Assembly: GCA_018903015.1 (NCBI GenBank) | Contig: JAHIPR010000052.1 | Coordinates: forward strand, 1 to 5,627 | Direction: 5' to 3' | Length of the DNA stretch: 5,627 nt | From: a bacterium | GTDB lineage: Bacteria; Atribacterota; JS1; SB-45; 34-128 | Shown: piece by piece, positions 1-5,092 of the stretch | Layout of the letters: each line of letters begins with the position of its first letter | Numbering within the stretch: position 1 is the stretch's first letter | Notes under the pieces: generated by a model | Databases searched by the model: none | What the model saw: the letters and a program-made list of their open reading frames with translations, nothing else | What the model was told of the DNA's origin: nothing | Made by a program: the position numbers and the translations under genes

Positions 1-274
1 TACATCCATTGTGAGGATGCGCATTTATATTGTTAGGTCTCCCGTGGGTAGCCCATCTGGTATGTCCTAATCCTATATTACCTTTTGGGGCATCTTTTTC
101 TAATAAATTTTCTAATTTGGCTACCTTTCCTTTACATTTTACTATTTTAATTTTATTATCTTTCAATGCAGCAATACCTGCAGAATCATATCCCCGATAT
201 TCTAATTTCTTTAATCCATCTAATAAAATGGGTACTGCTTCTTTTGAACCGATATATCCAATTATTCCACACAT
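1..274 (-). CDS. glmS: Glutamine--fructose-6-phosphate aminotransferase, N-terminal part (cut by window edge)
   Basis: GlmS uses glutamine to convert fructose-6-phosphate to glucosamine-6-phosphate, the first committed step towards UDP-GlcNAc in the cytoplasm. Only the first 91 codons are present, out of about 600 in the family. They cover the start of the class II glutamine amidotransferase domain. The protein begins MCGIIGYIG, which places the catalytic Cys at position 2, exposed after removal of Met. RGYDSAG lies at residues 27-33 and HTRWATHG at 71-78, the glutamine-binding segment, followed by NAHPHNG. The ATG at 274-272 is fixed by the need for Cys2 and by an AAAGGA Shine-Dalgarno just upstream (about 283-288). 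The leader contains a glmS ribozyme, which independently confirms the identity. Nothing looks damaged in the visible part. Confidence 0.97.
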   Translation of the reverse strand, partial: MCGIIGYIGSKEAVPILLDGLKKLEYRGYDSAGIAALKDNKIKIVKCKGKVAKLENLLEKDAPKGNIGLGHTRWATHGRPNNINAHPHNGC

Positions 275-320
275 TTTTTAATCCTTTCTTAAATTAAATA
301 TTTGCTTTTTAAAAATAAAT

Positions 321-356
321 ACCCTATTACCAATCCATTTAGAAAGATAATAGGGT
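321..356 (-). terminator. Stem-loop with U-rich tail in the glmS leader (possible terminator or attenuator)
   Basis: A perfect 9-bp inverted repeat (ACCCTATTA at 321-329, TAATAGGGT at 348-356) encloses an 18-base loop. On the minus strand it is followed by the U-rich stretch ATTTATTTTT, as in an intrinsic terminator; on the plus strand no T run follows. It lies between the ribozyme and the glmS start, 47 bases before the ATG, so as a terminator it would reduce glmS expression. The large loop and AT-rich stem make it weak. It could instead be an mRNA-stabilising hairpin. No alternative antiterminator pairing was identified. Confidence 0.35.
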
Positions 357-609
357 TCTCCACTGTTTCTACTTCTACAATAAATACCTTAATATCTAAA
401 AACTTTTTTAAGCAATTGTATTATAACCTAGCTAAAACTTAGGGTTTAAAGCGAAAAACTAAAAATTATAATTAAAAATTTAAAACTTTTTTTATAATTT
501 TGAGTTTTATTTTACACTTTGCACTTTTAGCTTTGCGTTATCTTTTAAAAAAACTGTCTGTGCTAGAATAGAAAAACCTTCGTAAGAATACTTAAGAATG
601 GATTTATTT
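357..609. other. glmS leader between ribozyme and gene; AT-rich, no gene
   Basis: No open reading frame with a ribosome binding site is visible here. Most of the stretch is very AT-rich low-complexity sequence. Part of it (about 491-539) shows a period of about 7 bases and is listed separately. The 3' end of the ribozyme could extend a little into 560-609, where the RNA strand has a short direct repeat of ATTCTTA, but no conserved ribozyme segment is recognisable there. Confidence 0.6.
491..539. repeat. Degenerate 7-bp repeat inside the glmS leader
   Basis: Cut into sevens, the plus strand reads TTTATAA, TTTTGAG, TTTTATT, TTACACT, TTGCACT, TTTAGCT, TTGCGTT. The last five share TT at the start and mostly a T at the end, and neighbouring words differ by one or a few changes. 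A related set of words in the opposite orientation (GCGAAAA, GCTTAAA, GCTAAAA, ACGCAAA) occurs at 4744-4771 in the other large gap. The array sits between the ribozyme and glmS, so it is transcribed as 5' untranslated RNA. Confidence 0.5.
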
Positions 610-773
610 TGCCATAAAAACCTTTTTGTGCTTGCAATTACTCACAAGTTTTGTAGGTTTTCGAAAGATCTGGCCAACCCAGGAGCATCCGCCGAATTTT
701 CGATAAACTCCTTCCTCGTCAACTTACCCTATCAAAACACTTAGTCCTTTATATTGAGTAAGCTCTGGCGCTT
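610..773 (-). ncRNA. glmS ribozyme (GlcN6P-activated self-cleaving riboswitch)
   Basis: The RNA reads AGCGCCAGAGCU at its 5' end; by analogy with known glmS ribozymes cleavage falls between A772 and G771. The conserved core segments follow in order: GUUGACGAGG (723-714), GUUUAUCGA (708-700) and UCGGCGGAUGC (695-685). The CGAA-AA-UUCG hairpin between the last two parallels the Bacillus subtilis ribozyme. P1 can be drawn as AGCUUACU paired with GGUAAGUU (8 bp with GU pairs). P3 can be drawn as UGGGUU with AACCUA, and its loop GCCA (674-671) can pair with UGGC (614-611), a plausible P3.1 that places the 3' boundary near 610. The family uses GlcN6P as a cofactor for cleavage, and the cut mRNA is degraded, which closes a feedback loop on glmS. 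The core is certain; the 3' edge is approximate. The spacing to the glmS ATG, about 335 bases, is long for this element. Confidence 0.95.
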
Positions 774-801
774 GTATTCAATTGTAATTTATTAAATTTA
801 T

Positions 802-814
802 ATCACCTCCCCTT
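802..814 (-). promoter_or_regulatory. Orphan Shine-Dalgarno-like sequence upstream of the ribozyme
   Basis: The minus strand reads AAGGGGAGGTGAT, an extended match to the anti-Shine-Dalgarno complement, 30 bases upstream of the ribozyme cleavage site. No ATG or GTG follows at normal spacing. The first possible start, a TTG about 24 bases on, opens only a ten-codon frame that runs into the ribozyme. It may be a remnant of a lost leader gene, a ribosome standby site, or chance. What is seen is the match; any function is unsupported. Confidence 0.3.
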
Positions 815-820
815 AATCTA

Positions 821-845
821 CCAGTCCACCAGTCTGCTGGTCCGC
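821..845. repeat. Short 8-bp tandem repeat with internal hairpin
   Basis: Three imperfect 8-base units, CCAGTCCA, CCAGTCTG and CTGGTCCG, stand in tandem. The middle forms a small hairpin, ACCAG (828-832) with CTGGT (837-841) around a 4-base loop. It adjoins the long 7-bp array to its right and is more GC-rich than its surroundings. Confidence 0.5.
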
Positions 846-852
846 CGATTTA

Positions 853-1153
853 TTTAGTCGTTAGTATATAGTATAGCGTATAGCGGGTAGCGTTTAGCGT
901 ATAGTTTTGGATTAGCAAGATACAAGTGTTTATAATTTACTAATTGACCTATTGACCAATTTACTAATTAAATTTAATTTAATAATCTGCAACTTACCCG
1001 GTTAATTCTAATCTGATTCCCTCTTTTCTAACTATGCGCTCTACGCTAACGCTATATGTTAGTTTGTACGAGATACGAGATACTAATATAGTTTTGCGCT
1101 CTTCGTTTTTCGTTTTATTACTATATACTATTCACTATATACGATATACTTTT
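853..1153. repeat. Mosaic of 7-bp tandem repeats between glmM and the glmS ribozyme
   Basis: This 300-base stretch has no gene and consists largely of successive blocks with a 7-base period. Block 874-901 uses TAGCGTA, TAGCGGG, TAGCGTT, TAGCGTA. Block 1070-1083 is GAGATAC twice. Block 1098-1118 uses GCTCTTC, GTTTTTC, GTTTTAT. Block 1119-1153 uses TACTATA, TACTATT, CACTATA, TACGATA, TACTTTT. The part in between (about 909-1060) is weaker. The word changes between blocks while the period stays. The array runs right up to the glmM stop codon (1155-1153). The 12-mer TTAGTCGTTAGT at 854-865 recurs elsewhere in the window. Confidence 0.75.
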
Positions 1154-2498
1154 TAAATATCTTCCTTTTTAATCACCTCTCTTAAATTCTGAGATATTTT
1201 CTCTAATTTATTTTTATCTTCTCCTTCTAACAATATCCTAATTAATGGTTCAGTACCAGAAGCTCGGACAAAAATTCTACCTTTTCCATCAAGTTCATTT
1301 TCTATTTCTTTAATAAATTTTTTTATGCAAACATTTTTTAAGAATCGTTCTTTATCTTTAACCTCACAATTCAAAATAATCTGAGGATATTTCTCCATTA
1401 CTGAAGCCAAATTAGATAGGGATTTTTCTTCTTCCCAAAGAACCTTCATAAGTTGTAGAGAAGTCAACAATCCATCCCCGGTAGTACTATATTGCGAAAA
1501 AATAATATGACCTGACTGTTCCCCTCCCAATACTGTCTTAACTTTCTTCATCATTTCCAACACATAACGGTCACCGATATTAGTTCTTATCACTTTTCCT
1601 CCTGCTTTTTCTACAGCCCTATCAAGGCCAATATTACTCATTAAGGTAGTTACTAATGTTTTATTAGGCAACTGGGTTTTCTTGATAAGATTTAAAGCAC
1701 AAATTGCCATTATTTGATCTCCATCTACAATGTTTCCCTTTTCATCTATAGCAATAACCCTATCCGCATCCCCATCATAAGAAAAACCTAAATCTGCTTT
1801 TTGTCTTAAAACTTCTTTTCTCAAAGAAGCAGGATGTACTGAACCACAATTAAAATTTATATTAGTACCGTTGGGTTTATCGTTTATAGTAATTATCTCG
1901 GCTCCTAATTCTGCAAAAACACGGGGGGCAATTATAAAAGAAGCACCATTGGCACAATCTAAAACGATTTTATATCTCTTAAGTGTAATTTTGGGGGAAG
2001 GGTATTTTTTATGTAATCAATATATCTTTCTATTGCTCCAGCTAATTCTTTTACCCTGCCAATATTTTTCTTGGTAGACCATTCATCCCTTGAATGATTT
2101 TCAAAATATATTCTCTCTATCTCTTCTTCTTCTGAATCAGAAAGCTTAAAACCATCCCCTCTAATATATTTAATGCCATTGTGATCGAAGGGATTATGTG
2201 AGGCAGAAATAATTATACCGCAATTAGCATGGTAAGCTCTGGTTAGATAAGCCACTACGGGGGTGGGTACTATTCCCACTCTTAGGACATCTACACCTAC
2301 TGAACATATTCCTGCTATTAAAGCAGCTTCTAACATATCCCCCGAAATTCTAGTATCTTTACCAATTAATATCCCAGGATTAGCTTCGTCTTTAAATAAA
2401 TATGCCCCGGTTCTTCCTATATGAAAGACCGTCTCAGCAGTTATAGGCTCTTTATTAGCAATCCCTCTTATCCCATCAGTTCCAAATAATTTTTTCAT
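1153..2498 (-). CDS. glmM: Phosphoglucosamine mutase, interrupted by a one-base frameshift
   Basis: GlmM interconverts glucosamine-6-phosphate and glucosamine-1-phosphate via a phosphoserine intermediate. The first frame (2498 down to 1959) starts [12 protein letters not shown] and carries the phosphoserine loop SASHNP (98-103, active Ser about 100), then ends early at DIKSF-stop. The second frame, open from 1968 to 1153, continues [11 protein letters not shown] and carries the metal loop DGDADR (242-247), the sugar-binding GGEQSG (325-330) and the phosphate-binding RASGTEP (412-418). One extra A in the AAAA run at 1971-1968 would restore [11 protein letters not shown] and give 448 residues, the normal family length. 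No ribosome binding site precedes the TTG at 1824, so the second half is not a separate gene. A strong AAGGGG site precedes the ATG. In several Firmicutes GlmM also inhibits CdaA, encoded just upstream. I cannot tell whether this is a sequencing error or a real mutation. Confidence 0.93.
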
Positions 2499-2512
2499 AA
2501 ACTGCCCCTTTA

Positions 2513-2554
2513 TTAGTCTTTAGTGAATGGTGAATAGTTTTTACCTATATACTT
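2513..2554. repeat. 7-bp repeat array in the cdaR-glmM gap
   Basis: Words TTAGTCT, TTAGTGA, ATGGTGA, ATAGTTT, TTACCTA, TATACTT follow one another and reach the cdaR stop codon. The first 26 bases (2513-2538) are an inverted copy of the 19-base element at 5063-5081, differing by one substitution and by exactly one inserted 7-base unit (CATTCAC in that orientation). The array occupies most of an otherwise short intra-operon gap, and the glmM ribosome binding site lies just beyond it. Confidence 0.7.
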
Positions 2555-3761
2555 ATTTACTAATCAACACCGTTACTTCTTCTGGCTCAACTTTAATTAA
2601 AGAAATTCCTTCGGGAAGATCTACTTGAACTTTTACCTTCTGCTCTACCTTAAAGTCATCGGTAAATTCTACAAAGCTTTTTATATCTTTTCCCAATTTA
2701 TCGATTAACATATTTTTTCCTTCAACAGTTATATCAACTACCTTTGGTTTTATTTCATAAGGCACAAAGGGAGAGAAATTCTGAGGTACAACTGAAATAT
2801 TTTTTAGGATTTTCTGGATTATGGCTTCCTTAACTTGTATGGTTACCTCTATTAGTTCAACCTCACCCTCCACTATATTTAATCCTTCTTCTAAGGCAGG
2901 TGGGACTTTCACTGAAAGAGTCTTTGTAATTCCACTTACATCGATGGGAATAGTCTCTAAAAATTCAATATTACTTATTTTAGGATAATTACCAAAAATC
3001 TTTATCTCATCGGGATTAGATAATATTTCAGAAATATAATAACCCGGAGCTGGTTTCCCGATTATTTTTGGTTTTACTGTTAATTGCTTTTCGGGATACC
3101 CACGAGTCAAAGAAATTGATACTTCTATTATATCCGGTTCAATCTTTACTTCTTTAATTTCATTTCCGTTTACATCAACTGCTTTTACTGTTAGTTTTCT
3201 GCTCAGATCTTCCTTTATTCCGGAAATATCAATAGCACAAATTATCTGTTTTATATTTTCTAATACACTCTGAGCACCAATTATCTTAACCTGAGAAGGA
3301 TTAAATTGGGGTTCGTCAGTTAAAGAATATCCTTTTTCAGGAACCCCTATTAAGCTATATTCAACTTCAATCTCTTTAGTTAAAACTTTTTCAACTTCAA
3401 CTTTTATTTCTGGAGGAATAATTCTGGTGATCTGTGTTCCTTTAGGAGCAACAACTTCTACCTTTAATTTATATAGACCTTCTTTGTTAATTTCAGAAAA
3501 ATTTACTGTCCCGCTAATCTGATGAGAAGAAATGTTATTTATTATATTTTTGGGGCCTTTAATTCCCATGCTTACATTTGTGGGAAACTCTTTTATCACT
3601 AAGTCTTCACTGAGATTATTTTGGATAAGAGATATATCGATAAAATTCTCTACTATGGGGTTCTCTCCACTTGCTATATACAACCATAGAATAATCGCTA
3701 AAAATAAAGAGAGTAATTTGATATCTATATTTTTTAAAAACCAATTTTTTAATTCTTTCAT
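2553..3761 (-). CDS. cdaR: CdaA regulatory protein CdaR (YbbR-domain protein)
   Basis: This 402-residue protein is predicted to be anchored in the membrane by one N-terminal segment (about residues 14-30, LLSLFLAIILWLYIA core) after a short basic cytoplasmic tail. The rest would lie outside the cell. About four YbbR repeats follow, near 36-123, 129-217, 225-311 and 317-402. Each has a beta-rich pattern with recurring elements such as IKGP, IIGA, IFGN and a DISGI motif at 178-182 and 274-278 (DVSGI). CdaR binds and modulates the cyclase CdaA in Firmicutes; its extracellular ligand is not known to me. The start overlaps the cdaA stop in an ATGA, with GAGGA inside the cdaA end acting as ribosome binding site, so the two are probably translationally coupled. 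The size is somewhat shorter than the Bacillus subtilis protein, as is common for the family. Confidence 0.93.
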   Translation of the reverse strand: MKELKNWFLKNIDIKLLSLFLAIILWLYIASGENPIVENFIDISLIQNNLSEDLVIKEFPTNVSMGIKGPKNIINNISSHQISGTVNFSEINKEGLYKLKVEVVAPKGTQITRIIPPEIKVEVEKVLTKEIEVEYSLIGVPEKGYSLTDEPQFNPSQVKIIGAQSVLENIKQIICAIDISGIKEDLSRKLTVKAVDVNGNEIKEVKIEPDIIEVSISLTRGYPEKQLTVKPKIIGKPAPGYYISEILSNPDEIKIFGNYPKISNIEFLETIPIDVSGITKTLSVKVPPALEEGLNIVEGEVELIEVTIQVKEAIIQKILKNISVVPQNFSPFVPYEIKPKVVDITVEGKNMLIDKLGKDIKSFVEFTDDFKVEQKVKVQVDLPEGISLIKVEPEEVTVLISK

Positions 3762-4567
3762 TTTTTATTATCCTCTGTCGGCCAGAAACCAAATTCAGAG
3801 ATTATCTTAGGTTGGTATAAATGCGTTAACATCTTTTTTAATCCCTGGGGTTCCATAGGTCGGGTAATCTTTCCATCTAAAGCAATGGATATATTTCCTG
3901 TCTCTTCTGATACTATAATTATCAAAGCATCTGTCTGTTCACTTAACCCTAAAGCTGCTCTATGTCGGGTACCTAAAGATTTACTAATATCCATTCTCTC
4001 GCTTAGCGGTAAAATGCAATTCGCCCCTGCAATCTTATTCCCTCTAAGAATTACAGCTCCATCGTGTAAAGGAGAGTCGGGCATAAATATAGAATATATT
4101 AATTCAGGAGAAAATTCACTATTTAAAATAATACCGGTCTCTAAAATATCTTTTAAACCGACCTCTCTCTCTAAAACCACCAAAGCTCCTTTATGTTTAC
4201 TGGAAAGCATCGGCATTACCATAACCAATCCATTTATCAATTGTTCAATTTTTTTATCGACTTCCTTATGCAGAAAGGAGGTGTTTATAAAAAATCCTCT
4301 TTTCCCCATCTTTAATAATCCTCTTCTTATTTCTGGTTGAAATATTATAGGCAGGGCTACAACCATCATAGCCATGGCTCCTTTTAGAAGCCAATTAATA
4401 GTTCTAAGGCCAAGCTGATCAGTAATAAAAGAAACAATAAAAAGAATAACTAATCCTTTGATTAATTGTACTGCCGGGGTATCTTTGATTAAGAGAATTA
4501 CGTGATAGGAAATAAAAGCAATAACTAATATGTCTATAAGATCTAAAATGCTGAAAGAGATTGGCAC
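3758..4567 (-). CDS. cdaA: Membrane diadenylate cyclase CdaA (DAC domain)
   Basis: CdaA condenses two ATP into cyclic di-AMP, a second messenger controlling potassium and osmolyte uptake and cell-wall homeostasis. The 269-residue length matches the family. Three predicted membrane segments (about 9-27, 33-52 and 58-76) are followed by a short linker and the cytoplasmic DAC domain (about 98-255). The diagnostic catalytic motifs are intact: DSPLHDGAV with DGA at 169-171, and GTRHRAA at 199-205. The start is GTG at 4567-4565, chosen because AGGGGAG lies six bases upstream and because MPISFSILDLIDILVIAFI matches the usual N-terminal helix. It is the first gene of a cdaA-cdaR-glmM cluster and overlaps cdaR by four bases. 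A near-consensus promoter lies about 80 bases upstream. Confidence 0.97.
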   Translation of the reverse strand: MPISFSILDLIDILVIAFISYHVILLIKDTPAVQLIKGLVILFIVSFITDQLGLRTINWLLKGAMAMMVVALPIIFQPEIRRGLLKMGKRGFFINTSFLHKEVDKKIEQLINGLVMVMPMLSSKHKGALVVLEREVGLKDILETGIILNSEFSPELIYSIFMPDSPLHDGAVILRGNKIAGANCILPLSERMDISKSLGTRHRAALGLSEQTDALIIIVSEETGNISIALDGKITRPMEPQGLKKMLTHLYQPKIISEFGFWPTEDNKK

Positions 4568-4573
4568 TTGATT

Positions 4574-4580
4574 CTCCCCT
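4574..4580 (-). promoter_or_regulatory. Ribosome binding site of cdaA
   Basis: The minus strand reads AAAAGGGGAGAATCAAGTG. AGGGGAG lies six bases before the GTG, which decides in favour of that non-ATG start. Confidence 0.8.
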
Positions 4581-4613
4581 TTTTACTTATTAAAAAAATT
4601 AAAAGCCAATAAA

Positions 4614-4632
4614 TTAGTCGTTAGTGAAAAGT
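4614..4632. repeat. Inverted copy of a 19-base intergenic element
   Basis: These 19 bases are the reverse complement of 5063-5081 with one mismatch (18 of 19). They contain the 12-mer TTAGTCGTTAGT and end in GTGAAAAGT. The copy falls in the 5' untranslated region of cdaA, between its promoter and ribosome binding site. Confidence 0.75.
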
Positions 4633-4645
4633 TTTTCTTGTCATA

Positions 4646-4674
4646 ATTATAAAGTTATTTTGTTCTTTAATCAA
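4646..4674 (-). promoter_or_regulatory. Sigma-70/SigA-type promoter of the cdaA-cdaR-glmM operon
   Basis: On the minus strand a -35 box TTGATT (4674-4669) is followed by exactly 17 bases and a perfect -10 box TATAAT (4651-4646). Transcription would begin near 4640-4638, giving a leader of about 70 bases. It is the best promoter match I found in the window and lies in the correct gap and orientation. No operator or riboswitch is evident in the leader. Confidence 0.8.
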
Positions 4675-4680
4675 ATAAAA

Positions 4681-4813
4681 TTAGTCGTTAGTCGTTAGTT
4701 AAATACAAGTTGGCAGTTTTCAGTTGTCGGTTATCATCTTACAGCGAAAAGCTTAAAGCTAAAAACGCAAAACCATAATTCAAAACATTTTCGTATATCG
4801 TATATCGTATCGC
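4681..4813. repeat. Long mosaic of 7-bp repeats upstream of the cdaA promoter
   Basis: Cutting from 4681 in sevens gives TTAGTCG, TTAGTCG, TTAGTTA, then (709-736 of the 4000s) GTTGGCA, GTTTTCA, GTTGTCG, GTTATCA, then GCGAAAA, GCTTAAA, GCTAAAA, ACGCAAA (4744-4771), then GTATATC, GTATATC, GTATCGC (4793-4813). Each block keeps a 7-base period while the word drifts or switches. It has no coding potential. It starts six bases upstream of the -35 box of the cdaA promoter. Confidence 0.75.
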
Positions 4814-4867
4814 GTGAAGAAAACCAGAATTCAGGAGTAGAAATGCGATATATTGTGCCCAAAGCAC

Positions 4868-4891
4868 AAAAAGACACGGCACGCCGTGCCT
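4868..4891 (-). terminator. Intrinsic terminator after argF, formed by a GC-rich palindrome
   Basis: On the minus strand AGGCACGGC (4891-4883), a 2-base GT loop and GCCGTGTCT (4880-4872) form a 9-bp stem with one mismatch. A run of five U (4872-4868) follows directly. It lies about 200 bases downstream of the argF stop and well before the cdaA promoter, so it would separate the two units. Its GC content stands out in this AT-rich gap, so it may be a dispersed palindromic repeat that also serves as terminator. Confidence 0.65.
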
Positions 4892-4897
4892 CTACGC

Positions 4898-4968
4898 TAA
4901 CCAGTTAACTAACTAACCAGCAGGTGATGTAATGTGTAACATGTGGTAAGTAACGTGTAGTGAGTACC
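4898..4968. repeat. Repeat array: AAC/TAACCAG block followed by a 7-bp GT-rich block
   Basis: Positions 4898-4920 contain CTAACCAG twice around a TAAC tandem. From 4924 six consecutive heptads, GTGATGT, AATGTGT, AACATGT, GGTAAGT, AACGTGT and AGTGAGT, all end in GT. No start codon with a ribosome binding site or conserved protein is seen. Confidence 0.6.
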
Positions 4969-5018
4969 TGTTTTTATAATTTCAGAAATTTAAACTTATT
5001 GCTCATTACTGTATTTTA

Positions 5019-5081
5019 TACGATATGCGATATACGAAATACGATATACTATTACTAATTATACTATTCACTAACGACTAA
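5019..5081. repeat. 7-bp repeat array next to the argF stop, with 19-base element
   Basis: TACGATA, TGCGATA, TACGAAA, TACGATA, TACTATT run from 5019 to 5053, and the 19-base element follows at 5063-5081. The 13-mer ATACTATTCACTA (5061-5073) also occurs at 1125-1137 next to the glmM stop. The array ends 11 bases from the argF stop codon. The remaining part of this gap (4969-5018) is AT-rich and shows nothing I can name. Confidence 0.7.
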
Positions 5082-5092
5082 TCTGATTATAT

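Noticed and set aside
30..281. 83-residue plus-strand frame
   Set aside because: It is the antisense of the conserved glmS N-terminus.
781..786. TACAAT (minus strand) as -10 box of a glmS promoter starting at the ribozyme
   Set aside because: No acceptable -35 box or extended -10 lies at proper spacing. TTGGTC...TTATAA at about 929-959 was also weak, so the glmS promoter is left unassigned.
802..812. Plus-strand ATCACCTCC as the 3' end of a 16S rRNA gene
   Set aside because: Only nine bases match and the sequence upstream is not rRNA; it is better read as a Shine-Dalgarno-like sequence on the other strand.
853..1153. CRISPR array
   Set aside because: Repeat units are about seven bases with no regular spacer, and there are no cas genes.
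1153..1824. Second half of glmM as an independent gene starting at TTG
   Set aside because: No Shine-Dalgarno precedes it, the conserved frame continues upstream to 1968, and it would lack the phosphoserine loop.
3532..3810. Plus-strand frame across the cdaR/cdaA junction; similar ones at 1871-2077 and 5261-5476
   Set aside because: All are antisense to well-supported genes and lack translation signals.
3885..4340. 151-residue open frame on the plus strand
   Set aside because: It lies entirely opposite the DAC domain of cdaA, whose motifs are intact; it has no recognisable family and no ribosome binding site.
4568..5092. Insertion sequence or transposon remnant in the argF-cdaA gap
   Set aside because: There is no transposase fragment; the inverted 19-base copies have the same 7-base character as the surrounding arrays, and no target-site duplication was seen.
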